Shown: one piece after another, positions 43,546 to 52,796 of the stretch | How positions within the stretch are numbered: the first letter of the stretch is position 1 | Layout of the letters: every line of letters begins with the position of its first letter | Assembly: GCF_000307855.1 (NCBI RefSeq) | Contig: NZ_AJLR01000116.1 | Coordinates: 36,884 to 100,883 of the forward strand | Length of the DNA: 64,000 nucleotides | Source: Schinkia azotoformans LMG 9581 | Lineage (GTDB): Bacteria; Bacillota; Bacilli; Bacillales; Bacillaceae_J | Direction: 5' to 3' | Program-made: the position numbers and the translations under genes | Notes under the pieces: generated by a model | Databases searched by the model: none | The model's input: only the letters and a program-made list of their open reading frames with translations | What the model was told of the DNA's origin: nothing

Positions 43546-44618
43546 AGGAAAAGCCCCCCTAACGAAAGAACGGCAAAAGTAGCACCTGATATCATGCCAA
43601 ACCATGATGCAGCTCTTCCCATACTAATCGGCAAGCGCCCAGCAATTTTTCCTGTCTGTCCATTCATCGCAAAAAGATAGGTCTTCCCTTTAAATTGGTA
43701 CGTAAATACCCAAACCGGCAATAAAACATACGTTGCATCGACCTCTTTTAACTGGACATTTGAATGCTGTATACGTACGGAGCTATAACCCTGAATCGTT
43801 TCACGAAGTAATGAACCCATATTTTTTCGGATAACATCGGAAACTCTACCGTATACATCGTTTTGGTCCATATCATATTTTTCTGCTAAATAACCAGATA
43901 AATAGGACATTGAAAAATCAGTTAAATCCTGATAATCGTAGGGTTCTAGAATGGTCATGAGTTCATCATCCATTTTTTTCGATCCATCCGCTGGTACAGC
44001 TTTAAAACCGGCCTTGCCCTCTCTTTTGACATGATAAAATCTGGTTTCCGTATATCGGGTATCGCCCCTAGTGTAAACCCGGACCTTCGTTGCTTCACCA
44101 GCAACTTCCCCATTGGAATTACAATCAAATAGCCAAAATGGAACATAAATCCCTGTTAACTTCTCAAGCTGTGAGGTGGATGTAAAATATTTAGGCAGAA
44201 GCGGTTTTCTTTTACACCAGTTGACAAATCGTTCTGTGGCTTTCTCACGATCTAACTTAAACGGAATGACTTTCTTTGGTCTAAATTCACCTTCCAAACG
44301 CCTAGGAATGATGGTCGGGTTATGGCAATAATAACAAAAGGTTGCCGCTGTTGTGTCATCCGTCACGATTTCCGCCCCACAACTATTACAAATAAACCCG
44401 ACCGCTTTTTCTTCAAATTCTTGATCGAGCTGTTTCTTTTCCTGTAGGGACTCGCCACTCATCGTAGACTCATAGTTCGATTGCTCATTATTAATAAAAG
44501 CCTTAACTTCCTGTTCGGTAAATTCACTTAAACAATAATCACATATCCAGTTTTGTGTATCTGCCTTAAAGACAAGAGGCCCACCGCAATTAATACACTT
44601 GTAAACAACTACTTCCAA
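43539..44618 (-). CDS. ydjG: Zinc-ribbon membrane protein (YdjG-like)
   Basis: 359 residues. Two N-terminal zinc ribbons: CINCGG..CDYC (residues 7-30) and CNSCGA..CYYC (about 75-100). A central beta domain with VYVPFWLFDCN-type motif follows, and a C-terminal hydrophobic helix MISGATFAVLSLGGLFLW. Likely start TTG at 44618 behind GAGGTGG; ATG at 44636 is possible but overlaps the RBS. Middle gene of the three-gene set. Confidence 0.75.
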   Translation of the reverse strand: MEVVVYKCINCGGPLVFKADTQNWICDYCLSEFTEQEVKAFINNEQSNYESTMSGESLQEKKQLDQEFEEKAVGFICNSCGAEIVTDDTTAATFCYYCHNPTIIPRRLEGEFRPKKVIPFKLDREKATERFVNWCKRKPLLPKYFTSTSQLEKLTGIYVPFWLFDCNSNGEVAGEATKVRVYTRGDTRYTETRFYHVKREGKAGFKAVPADGSKKMDDELMTILEPYDYQDLTDFSMSYLSGYLAEKYDMDQNDVYGRVSDVIRKNMGSLLRETIQGYSSVRIQHSNVQLKEVDATYVLLPVWVFTYQFKGKTYLFAMNGQTGKIAGRLPISMGRAASWFGMISGATFAVLSLGGLFLW

Positions 44619-44666
44619 GCTGACCACCTCATTCATTGTTGGTTTAGCAAATGTAGGGTTTCATCG

Positions 44667-45968
44667 TTAAAACTTATTTCCGCATTCAGGACAGAATTTC
44701 ACGGTTTCATTAGAAAATAGTGTAAATCCACAACTCTTACATTTTAATTTGCCATCATCATCAGGTCGTTTCCTACCGCAGTTTGCACAAAACTTCCCAT
44801 GATTCTGATGCCCACATTGACAGTTCCAAGTTTCTTGCTCTGGTGTTTGCTTTGGTGAACCACATTCTGAACAGAAACGGCCCGTGTTACTATGTCCGCA
44901 CTTACACTTCCACTGTTCAGATGGAGCACTTACAGGCTGTTGTTTTTGTAGGTTTTGTTGTGCTTGTTGTTGCATTTGGTATCTATTTGCTTCTGAGGCC
45001 GCTCCCATAAAACCGCCTGCACCTTGCATACCCATACCAATACCTAAGAATCCTTGCATAGCCCCACCTTCATTTGAACCAGCAGCTTCTAATCCCCTCG
45101 CTATCGCGCCTTGTACAAAGCCTTCTCTTACTGTTGGGTCTTGCAGCATAGCACCTTGGTTTCTCATATTGATAAGCTTTTGAGATTGTTCATCATAAGA
45201 AATGCTATTGATTCCGACTGACTCAACTTGCATCCCACGCATCCGTGTCCAGTCCTCGTCTAATATGGTTGACATGTATTTTGCCAGTTCCATTCCCTTA
45301 GAAGGAACAAATGAAATTCGAATGCCGTTGCTTGACATTTGATTAATAGCTGTTTGCAGCGCATTCATAAATTCAGACAGATACTGTTCATTGATTTCGG
45401 TTATATCAACAATGGATTTATTTCGTGGAATTGCTTCCACAAAAAATTTAAGTGGGTCCACAATTTTTATCGAGTACGTTCCGTGCGTTCTCAAAAATAA
45501 TTCAGCATTATAAAAATTATCAAAGTAATTAATTGGATTTCGAGTACCAAACTTGATCCCTTTGATCTCCTGAAGATTTATAAAATAAACTTTTTGGGCA
45601 GAAGATGGCACTCCGCCAAATTTTATTCTGTTAAACGTTTCATATAACGCTTCTCCAAATTCACCATTAAACAATGACGGCATCGAAGAATTTTCAACTT
45701 TGTAATACCCTTCCTCGGCAGTATAATCAATAATTTTTCCGCCATCCACCAACATCATAAATTGATTTGGGTAAACATGAATAATGGAGCCGTTAGAAAC
45801 TGTTGTGTCTGTGCCTTTGAAATTACTGTTCCTTTTATCCTTTGCTCTAACTTTAACACCTACTGACATAACTGTTGTATCACTCATAGCCTGAGGCTCG
45901 ATAACTTCCAACCATTGATCCGCTAGACCGCCTCTTACAGCATCTAAAGTAGCTTTAATAATCCCCAT
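44667..45968 (-). CDS. ydjI: SPFH-domain protein with zinc ribbons (YdjI-like)
   Basis: 433 residues. N-terminal SPFH/virion-core-like domain (GSIIHVYPNQFMMLVDGGKI near residue 65), a glycine-rich linker FLGIGMGMQGAGGFMG, a glutamine-rich stretch, then three C-terminal zinc ribbons with Cys pairs CKCGH..CSECG, CQCGH..CANCG and CKSCG..CPECG. B. subtilis YdjI is the SPFH scaffold of the PspA-linked envelope stress system. Here it leads the set ydjI-ydjG-ydjH and no pspA adjoins it. Confidence 0.82.
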   Translation of the reverse strand: MGIIKATLDAVRGGLADQWLEVIEPQAMSDTTVMSVGVKVRAKDKRNSNFKGTDTTVSNGSIIHVYPNQFMMLVDGGKIIDYTAEEGYYKVENSSMPSLFNGEFGEALYETFNRIKFGGVPSSAQKVYFINLQEIKGIKFGTRNPINYFDNFYNAELFLRTHGTYSIKIVDPLKFFVEAIPRNKSIVDITEINEQYLSEFMNALQTAINQMSSNGIRISFVPSKGMELAKYMSTILDEDWTRMRGMQVESVGINSISYDEQSQKLINMRNQGAMLQDPTVREGFVQGAIARGLEAAGSNEGGAMQGFLGIGMGMQGAGGFMGAASEANRYQMQQQAQQNLQKQQPVSAPSEQWKCKCGHSNTGRFCSECGSPKQTPEQETWNCQCGHQNHGKFCANCGRKRPDDDGKLKCKSCGFTLFSNETVKFCPECGNKF

Positions 45969-46027
45969 AATATCCCCTCCACAATTGCAGGTTAATTTTT
46001 TAACAACTTTCCTTTAAGTATAACATT

Positions 46028-46043
46028 GGGACAGAGGGTCGGG
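46028..46043. repeat. Fragment of the dispersed palindromic element
   Basis: GGGACAGAGGGTCGGG matches the left half of the element at 5601-5617 (GGGACACAGGGTCGGG) with one difference; the right half is absent. Confidence 0.6.
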
Positions 46044-46053
46044 AACTCCGGCT

Positions 46054-47196
46054 CTAATTATCTTTATTCCGGCTTTCCGTCATTTGTCTCCACACAGAGC
46101 CTTCTGCTGCTCTTCCACCTTCAATCCGTTCAAGAGCTATTTTTACTTGCATAGCCACTTCAAATTCAGGATCATTTTCAGCCTCACGTAATGCCTCGAT
46201 TACAGTTTCATCTCCCACTTCATACAGGAACATGGCTGCTCTCCAACGCACGAGCTTATTTTTATCCTTTAGTGCATGAATCATTGTCGGGATTGCTTTT
46301 GGATTCCCAATATCAGATAAACAGTCTCCTGCTGTTCTTCTTACTGTAACCGAAGAATCATTTACAACAGCATCCTCTAAATAAGGAAGTACTTTTTCCG
46401 ATTCAATCATACCAAAATACACGACAGCCAGTCTGCGGATAGAAGCTTTTTCATCCTTTAATGCCTTCTTTAAAAGCGGAATATCCTTTTCTTCAGGGTC
46501 TAGTTGTTCTAAAAGAGCATACCGTTTTTTCCAATCCGGTACATCCAGCATTTCTGGGGTTATTTCCATTTTCACTTTTGTTTTAAGTTGTGTTTCTATC
46601 GCTTCCACCGTTGAATTTTTGGCTTGATTAAAAATACTTTCTAAGCGGTCATCAGGATACGCGGCTAAGAGTTCCTCCACAACCTGTTCTCCGATTTCTT
46701 CAAAAGTTCCATAGCGAATCCCTTGCTCTACCCACTTTCTTTCCATCACAATATTTTCTGTTGTAGCCGCATCCACCGCAGCTTTTTTAAATTTGTCCGG
46801 CATCCCAAATCGTCTTTCCTCTTGTCCATCTAATAATTTGACTTGTATTGGAATACCTTTGAAAAATTGTACTAGAACCTTTATTTCTCCAAATGCTACA
46901 TTTGTTTTTTCAACCATCTCTTCATTTGGTTTTTCTGCTTTTTCTCCAAAAATTCCTCTTACTTGTTGTAATATAGGCTGCCATTCGTACCGTGGATTTC
47001 TTTCAACAGCTAGAAAATCCGTAACCTGAAAGATTGATGTAATACCCTCAACCTTTAACATTTCCCTAATTTGTTCAGGAGCTTGATTCATATTTTCTTT
47101 TGTAAAATTATAACGTTTTCCCTCTTGAAGCTTTTGGTCTAATATTATTTTCATTGAATTCGGACTTGGAGTTGGCTCAATTGACTTTATATTCAT
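46054..47196 (-). CDS. NifU-N/HEAT-repeat protein (conserved virulence factor C / YpgR-like)
   Basis: 380 residues. The N-terminal NFU-N domain (IEPTPSPNSMKIILDQKL ... FLAVERNPRYEW) is followed by a central region and C-terminal HEAT repeats: DEKASIRRLAVVYFGM, DSSVTVRRTAGDCLSDIG, DKNKLVRWRAAMFLYEVGD. It is related to CvfC of Staphylococcus and YpgR of B. subtilis, of unclear biochemical role but linked to virulence or stress. Start ATG behind AAAGGAG. Confidence 0.88.
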   Translation of the reverse strand: MNIKSIEPTPSPNSMKIILDQKLQEGKRYNFTKENMNQAPEQIREMLKVEGITSIFQVTDFLAVERNPRYEWQPILQQVRGIFGEKAEKPNEEMVEKTNVAFGEIKVLVQFFKGIPIQVKLLDGQEERRFGMPDKFKKAAVDAATTENIVMERKWVEQGIRYGTFEEIGEQVVEELLAAYPDDRLESIFNQAKNSTVEAIETQLKTKVKMEITPEMLDVPDWKKRYALLEQLDPEEKDIPLLKKALKDEKASIRRLAVVYFGMIESEKVLPYLEDAVVNDSSVTVRRTAGDCLSDIGNPKAIPTMIHALKDKNKLVRWRAAMFLYEVGDETVIEALREAENDPEFEVAMQVKIALERIEGGRAAEGSVWRQMTESRNKDN

Positions 47197-47298
47197 TTAA
47201 TTATCTCCTTTAGAGTGTGTTTACATTATTTGTGTAGTGTTTAATCAAAAATATATCATAATCTCTGTGTCTCCTCATGTAATACGCGTTGAAACAAG

Positions 47299-47338
47299 TG
47301 AAAAACAAAAACAGGAGAACCGACCGCCTCTCCTGTTT
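47299..47338 (-). terminator. Terminator of the PBP4-type gene
   Basis: AAACAGGAGA / TCTCCTGTTT stem, followed on the minus strand by TTGTTTTTCAC. Confidence 0.88.
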
Positions 47339-47340
47339 CT

Positions 47341-48801
47341 TTAATAATTTGCTATTATTTCAACAATTTTGTCCTCAATTACTTTCCCGTTATCATCCTC
47401 AAGAAGATTATTTATAAGAATGGAAAAAATAAGCGTTTCCCCTTTTTTTGTTTCGACATAACCGGATAAGGAAGAAACAGTAGTAATAGTGCCTGTTTTT
47501 GCTTTAACATTTAAGGTTTGCATTCTTTTTCTCAAGGTTCCACCTACCATCTTGTCACTAATACCGGCAACTGGCAATGAATCCAAAAATGCAGGAAACC
47601 ATTTTTGCTGTTGCGCATGAAACAAAAGCATGGAAATTTCATTAGCTGGGACTAAATTCACATGTGAAATTCCTGAACCGTCCCTAATTACTAAATTTTT
47701 AGGATTCACTCCTAAATTCGGAAGTTCCTCATATAATACTTCAACTCCTTTTTCCCAACTGCCCTCTCCTTTCTTTACCTTCCCCATTTCCTTCACTAAA
47801 ACTTCAGCGTGTCCGTTATTACTTAGTTTCATAAATGGTACAAGAAGTTCAGACAAGGGGATGGATTGATGACTAGTAAGAACATCAGCATCATGGGGTG
47901 TTTCACCAACTCTATAATCTCCCATAAGTTTAATCCCTTGTTTCTTTAATTCTTGTTGAAAAAGATCAAGAACAAAATGCGTTGGCTCCCAGACGGCTAT
48001 CCATTCCTTTTTAGTCTTCGCACCAATAGGAATAAACCCCTTCACGATGATCATATTTGTTCCATGTTCTCGATCAATCGACAGCTCCGTTTTCCCATCT
48101 GGTGCAATAGTCATGGTTTGATTGATGACTTTTACATAGTTTGTTTTAGGTGATAGTAGAATTTGCGCAGATTCCCCAATCCTTTTTCCTGGAGTTACCT
48201 TAACCTGGATCGTACCAGAATCATATTCTTTATTCGGTGAAATTGTGAGCGCAGAAACTTGAGAACCATAGTAAGCATATTCATCACTCCATACCAAATC
48301 AGGGGGCAAACGAACATCATCATACCAGCTGTCATCAGCTATAAGGTCCCCATCAATAACAGTGATACCCGAACTGGCAACTTTCTTTGCCAATTGGGTA
48401 AGATCCTCTATTAATAGTGTTGGGTCTCCATAGCCTTTAAGATATAGATTTCCTTTAAGTGTACTTCCGTCTCGCTTACCTTTTGTTCTGACTTCAGTTT
48501 TAAACCGATAGCCTTCTCCTAAAGCCGATAAGGCAGTTGCCGCAGTTAGGTTCTTCATATTTGAAGCTGGCCTCATACGGGTATCCCCATTGTGCTCAAA
48601 TATAATTTCACCGGTATTTGCAGATCGGATACTAATTCCTACAAGCCCTCCTTTTAAAGTTGGCTCATGCTGTAAAAACTGATCAAGCTCTGCATTCATC
48701 GTTTGTTCCAGATCATTAGCTTTTGAGTTTGAATAAGATAGAAAAAAGGCTACTAAAATCAGAATAACCAATATATGTAAACGTTTCTTTAAAATCTTCA
48801 A
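47341..48801 (-). CDS. dacC: D-Ala-D-Ala carboxypeptidase/endopeptidase (PBP4, peptidase S13)
   Basis: 486 residues. N-terminal signal peptide (KKRLHILVILILVAFFLS), then the active-site SxxK in MRPASNMKNLTAAT, the SxN in MKLSNNGHAE and the KTG in VKAKTGTITTVSS. A large insertion between SxxK and SxN is typical of S13 enzymes. It trims peptidoglycan peptides outside the membrane. Start TTG at 48801 behind GGAAGTGG; the frame to 48834 is less likely. Confidence 0.9.
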   Translation of the reverse strand: MKILKKRLHILVILILVAFFLSYSNSKANDLEQTMNAELDQFLQHEPTLKGGLVGISIRSANTGEIIFEHNGDTRMRPASNMKNLTAATALSALGEGYRFKTEVRTKGKRDGSTLKGNLYLKGYGDPTLLIEDLTQLAKKVASSGITVIDGDLIADDSWYDDVRLPPDLVWSDEYAYYGSQVSALTISPNKEYDSGTIQVKVTPGKRIGESAQILLSPKTNYVKVINQTMTIAPDGKTELSIDREHGTNMIIVKGFIPIGAKTKKEWIAVWEPTHFVLDLFQQELKKQGIKLMGDYRVGETPHDADVLTSHQSIPLSELLVPFMKLSNNGHAEVLVKEMGKVKKGEGSWEKGVEVLYEELPNLGVNPKNLVIRDGSGISHVNLVPANEISMLLFHAQQQKWFPAFLDSLPVAGISDKMVGGTLRKRMQTLNVKAKTGTITTVSSLSGYVETKKGETLIFSILINNLLEDDNGKVIEDKIVEIIANY

Positions 48802-48908
48802 TTCATTCCACTTCCAGAATCTTTTTAGTAACAAGTATTGCCATTTTTACTGTTTCCAAGACAATTTATTTCCCTAAAAAGCTCATAGAAGTCAACTCAC
48901 ATTTGCTT

Positions 48909-48954
48909 TAAAAAAAGAATAGACTAAGCCTTTGAAATAAGGCTTAGTCTATTC
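48909..48954 (-). terminator. Terminator of the molybdoenzyme operon
   Basis: Sixteen-bp stem GAATAGACTAAGCCTT / AAGGCTTAGTCTATTC, followed on the minus strand by TTTTTTAAAG. Confidence 0.93.
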
Positions 48955-48964
48955 AGGCTGATTC

Positions 48965-49834
48965 TTAAAACCACGGATATTGTTTCATAACTGAGTAGTA
49001 GAACATCGCTCTACCAGATAACTCTCCTATTAATACAAAACACGCTGCCATTAAAACGTAGTTTACAATATCCACCTTTTTCGCGACAACAAAATAAATA
49101 ATTAACGTTGCCGGAACTAATAAACTACTTATAATACGAATCCAGAATAAAACTGAAGATACCGAGACAGCGGCAACTGCTGTGGTTTCACTGGTATTAC
49201 CTGATGCCATGAAAGAACTTCCAATCGTTACAACTAAGGCCACTACAATTAGCCCAAGATAACTTCCTAAAACTTTGGTTACATTCTCCCCCATACCGTT
49301 TTCATCGTTTTTTCCTTTAAGTGCGAAATAGGAAACTGTTAGGGCTCCAAGGAGTAATCCCGTTAGCAAAAAGTTGGCAAAGGTTGTCCAATTATTCCAT
49401 GCTGGGTGCAACGTCATTGAAAAATAAACCATTCCAGAAACGACCACTGTTATAATTCCCATGACCGCAGTTAGTGTGCCAATTCCCTTCCTTAAATTTG
49501 CCTTATCCGACATTTTCCACCAGATATATGTTGATAGTAGTAATAATGCATTGAATAAGATTACTGTTATAATCTCTCTACTTAACCAAGAGTGTGAGGA
49601 TCCAAGAAGACTTGTATAGCTTTTTAATGGATTTCCTAAGTGAAACACTGAAGCAATGGTTCCGATAACTGAAACCGTAAAGGCTATATACATCGATTTT
49701 TTTAAAGACGTTTTTCCAATTGTCTCCATAAATTTGGGCTTTAAGAACTCAAGTAAAACCATTGCTATTACAATTCCTGCTGCCCATTGAATAAAAACAG
49801 TGAATACCACTAAAGGAATTTCATATGCATCCAT
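48965..49834 (-). CDS. DmsC-type membrane anchor subunit
   Basis: 289 residues with about eight helices. Begins YEIPLVVFTVFIQWAAGIVI, typical of DmsC-like anchors, and contains FHLGNPLKSYTSLLGSSHSW then LSREIITVILF, conserved in the quinol-oxidising subunit. It hands electrons from menaquinol to the iron-sulfur subunit. Start ATG behind AAAGGAGGG. Last gene of the operon. Confidence 0.88.
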   Translation of the reverse strand: MDAYEIPLVVFTVFIQWAAGIVIAMVLLEFLKPKFMETIGKTSLKKSMYIAFTVSVIGTIASVFHLGNPLKSYTSLLGSSHSWLSREIITVILFNALLLLSTYIWWKMSDKANLRKGIGTLTAVMGIITVVVSGMVYFSMTLHPAWNNWTTFANFLLTGLLLGALTVSYFALKGKNDENGMGENVTKVLGSYLGLIVVALVVTIGSSFMASGNTSETTAVAAVSVSSVLFWIRIISSLLVPATLIIYFVVAKKVDIVNYVLMAACFVLIGELSGRAMFYYSVMKQYPWF

Positions 49835-49854
49835 TTTTTTGCCCTCCTTTTCTA

Positions 49855-50397
49855 CTAATTTGCCGCAATAATTACAACATTTGGTTTGCTTATTTTATGA
49901 GATGGCAAATTATACTGCCTCTCAATTACGTTAATATCATTACCATACTCAGCACGAATTTCCTCAATATCACCAAACTTCAAAACATTACCTGGACAAA
50001 GCTCCACACATTTTGGCTTAAGTCCTTGATCGACTAAATCTACGCACATATCACATTTACTTACTTTTTTTTCAACAGGGTCGTATTGCGGCGCAGAATA
50101 AGGGCATGCCATGACACAGGATCTACATCCAAGGCATCGTTCATGATCTTGAATGACAATTCCGTCGTCCCTTTTTGTATAGGCTGAAACAGGGCACACC
50201 TTTAAACATTGCGGCTCATCACAATGATTGCAGGACATTGAAAGGAAATTTATTGTATTTGGATTCTCTGTTCTAAGTTCCCTTACCCTCCTCCATTGCA
50301 CCCCTTTAGCAGTCTGATTTTCTGATTTACAAACAACCGCACATGTTTTACATCCATAACAATCCTGTAGATTAATAACAAAACCATATTGTGTCAT
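49855..50397 (-). CDS. DmsB-type 4Fe-4S electron-transfer subunit
   Basis: 180 residues with four cysteine groups for four [4Fe-4S] clusters: CYGCKTCAVVCK, CNHCDEPQCLKVCP, CLGCRSCVMACPY, and CDMC with CVELCP. This is the standard DmsB/PsrB/NrfC arrangement. It starts 2 nt after the catalytic subunit gene. No signal peptide; it is presumably co-exported with the Tat-bearing catalytic subunit. Confidence 0.92.
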   Translation of the reverse strand: MTQYGFVINLQDCYGCKTCAVVCKSENQTAKGVQWRRVRELRTENPNTINFLSMSCNHCDEPQCLKVCPVSAYTKRDDGIVIQDHERCLGCRSCVMACPYSAPQYDPVEKKVSKCDMCVDLVDQGLKPKCVELCPGNVLKFGDIEEIRAEYGNDINVIERQYNLPSHKISKPNVVIIAAN

Positions 50398-50399
50398 AT

Positions 50400-52760
50400 T
50401 TAACCCTCCTTCCTTACCTCAACAAGAGAATTATTACATGTTTGCCCCGTTCCAAGTGGTTCAACCTTATCATTTGTAACATGGCTACTGCTTCCGCCTT
50501 GCTGCTCCCACCATCCATTTTGCAAACCTATGATTCCTTCTTTTATATGACTAGTTACAACTGCAACGACACGGTGTTCCCCTCTATCATTATAGACAAC
50601 TGCTTTATCGCCATTTTTGATTCCTCGTTTTTTAGCATCATTCGGATGAATTAGTGTTTCCGGTTGACTTTGATGTACTTCATTTAACCATGGCAGTGTG
50701 CTAAAACTGGAATGAATACTTCTAGGCATTTTATACTGAACAGCCATCAGCGGATATTTTTCCACTAATTTATTATCCTTATTTTTAATACACTCATCGG
50801 CCCTAATATAGGTGACGATTGGACTATAGCCCTTAGCCTCCCAATCTTCAACGAAAAAGTGTGCCTTTCCTGTTGACGTACGGAATTGGCCATCTTTAAA
50901 AGGAACTGATGGGGTTGGCACTGGCTTAACCGGTCCTTTCCTTAATTGCTCAATTGTAATTCCTGTTCCTACTAAGCAATTTTGAATAAGCTCTTCTATC
51001 GGTTTATCAAAAGCTTCTCCAAAACCGAATCTCTTAGCTAACTGTGTGAAAATCCAATAATCAGGCTTTGCCTCTCCTGGTGGCTCTACCGCCTTTTCCA
51101 TTAATTGAATGTAGTGGCTACGAATACCTGCCATCAAACTCGTATCCTCAAAGATAGTCGTAACTGGTAAAACTAAATCTGCATAAAGAGCTGTTGATGT
51201 CATCAAATTATCAGCAACTACGACAAATGGAACCTTTTCTAGAGCTTTCCGTACCATATTTGTATTGGGTATTTGTGTCATTGGACTTGTTGTCATAATA
51301 TACCAAAAACCTATTTCTGTTGGATCACTATTAAAAACAGATTCTCCTATTTTGGCAACTGGTATATTCTTTATTTCCGCTGTCGGTTTTGGTGCATCAA
51401 CAGGAGAATTTATTTTTACAAATTGGGTTACTCCGCCAGCGTCACAGACGCCAGTACCTGGTTTTCCAATGTTTCCTGTAATCAAGGCCAGATAAAATTG
51501 ACTTGCTGCTACATAAGTACCGTACTCTGTCCTTTGTGCACCAGACATATTTTGGATAATCATAGCAGGTTTATTCATTGCATACTCACGTGCTAAACGT
51601 ATAATGGTACCTTTTGGAATCTCTGTTTCTTTTTCCGTCTTTTCCGTCGTCCACTGTGCAGCCTCTTCTTTTATTAAATCAAATACTGTTTTATATCCAT
51701 TAGGAAGCTCTGTTTCATCTTTGCTTAAAGCTGGCTTAACCCCACTGACATCATGTCGCACAAGTGCATTTCGTTCCGTATCATACACAAGATATGAATC
51801 TGGATCCTCTGAATTTTCGCGAACCAGACCTCCTTTTTCATCTACCAAATAGACCGCACCAGTATGGTTAATTAGGAAAGGACGATCAATTAAGTTTTCC
51901 TGAATCATAATATTTACCATTCCTAATGCAAGAGCGGTGTCTGTACTTGGAACGATCGGGATCCATTCATCTGCTCTAGCAGCCGTTTCACTAAAACGTG
52001 GATCGATCACAATAAGCCTTGCACCACTTTTCATTGCTTCTTCATATTCTTTAAAATAAGCCTGCATTGTTACAGCAGGATTGTTTCCCCAACAAATAAT
52101 GTACTTACTGTCACGAATCGTATCACGAGTATCAACGTAACGAAATCCCACCATCGGGTTCATCGCAGCAGCCACTGCCGAACAGCATAGCGAACCTTCA
52201 GGACGCGTAGCTCCACCGAGAAAATTAAAAAATGCGCCGGCTATAGAATTTTTAATCGCATCCATATTTCCCGAAGCTGTCTCCAACAGCAAGCCTTTAT
52301 TACCGATTGTTTTCATCGTTTCCTTTATTTTATCCTCGATTAAGCTTAAAGCTTCCTCCCATGAAATCTCTTTAAATTCGCCTGAACCTTTTTTCCCGGT
52401 TCTTAATAAGGGCATTTTTAACCGATCAGGATTATTTACCCACTGTGAGCGGCTAACGCCCCGCAGACAGCCTTTCACATTAAAATCTTCACTGGCTTCT
52501 ACCTTTATTAACTTACCATCCTTAACAAACGCCGTTAAATTGCAATGCAAGCATTCCATTGAACAACTTGAACGGAATGTTTCAAAACTTTCAATTTCAG
52601 CACCAAAAGCTTTTGCTTGATCATCAAACGCATCTTTAATAAGCTGATAGCTTCCACCACCGATAGCAGTAGCAACACCCACTGTACCAGTTGCTTTTAA
52701 TAACGTTCTTCTTGTCATTTTTTTGTTTAATAGATTTTCATGATCATTGTCCATATTCAT
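50400..52760 (-). CDS. DMSO-reductase-family molybdopterin oxidoreductase, catalytic subunit
   Basis: 786 residues. Tat signal TRRTLLKATGTVGVATAIGG near the N-terminus, then the [4Fe-4S] cysteines CSMECLHC and GCLRG, and the Mo-bis-MGD domains. The segment EGSLCCSAVAAAMNPM aligns with the region that supplies the Mo ligand, which suggests a Cys ligand as in polysulfide/thiosulfate-type enzymes rather than the Ser of DmsA. C-terminal molydopterin dinucleotide-binding domain with HPNDAKKRGIKNGDKAVVYN. Substrate unknown: a sulfur, selenium or arsenic oxyanion, or an S/N-oxide. Start ATG behind a GGGAG. Confidence 0.88.
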   Translation of the reverse strand: MNMDNDHENLLNKKMTRRTLLKATGTVGVATAIGGGSYQLIKDAFDDQAKAFGAEIESFETFRSSCSMECLHCNLTAFVKDGKLIKVEASEDFNVKGCLRGVSRSQWVNNPDRLKMPLLRTGKKGSGEFKEISWEEALSLIEDKIKETMKTIGNKGLLLETASGNMDAIKNSIAGAFFNFLGGATRPEGSLCCSAVAAAMNPMVGFRYVDTRDTIRDSKYIICWGNNPAVTMQAYFKEYEEAMKSGARLIVIDPRFSETAARADEWIPIVPSTDTALALGMVNIMIQENLIDRPFLINHTGAVYLVDEKGGLVRENSEDPDSYLVYDTERNALVRHDVSGVKPALSKDETELPNGYKTVFDLIKEEAAQWTTEKTEKETEIPKGTIIRLAREYAMNKPAMIIQNMSGAQRTEYGTYVAASQFYLALITGNIGKPGTGVCDAGGVTQFVKINSPVDAPKPTAEIKNIPVAKIGESVFNSDPTEIGFWYIMTTSPMTQIPNTNMVRKALEKVPFVVVADNLMTSTALYADLVLPVTTIFEDTSLMAGIRSHYIQLMEKAVEPPGEAKPDYWIFTQLAKRFGFGEAFDKPIEELIQNCLVGTGITIEQLRKGPVKPVPTPSVPFKDGQFRTSTGKAHFFVEDWEAKGYSPIVTYIRADECIKNKDNKLVEKYPLMAVQYKMPRSIHSSFSTLPWLNEVHQSQPETLIHPNDAKKRGIKNGDKAVVYNDRGEHRVVAVVTSHIKEGIIGLQNGWWEQQGGSSSHVTNDKVEPLGTGQTCNNSLVEVRKEG

Positions 52761-52796
52761 GCATGTTCACTCCCTTGAAAGAGCTTAATAGAATTA

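Noticed and set aside
50400..52760. Molybdoenzyme as a second selenoprotein
   Set aside because: The frame has no internal UGA; the candidate ligand position is encoded by ordinary Cys codons.
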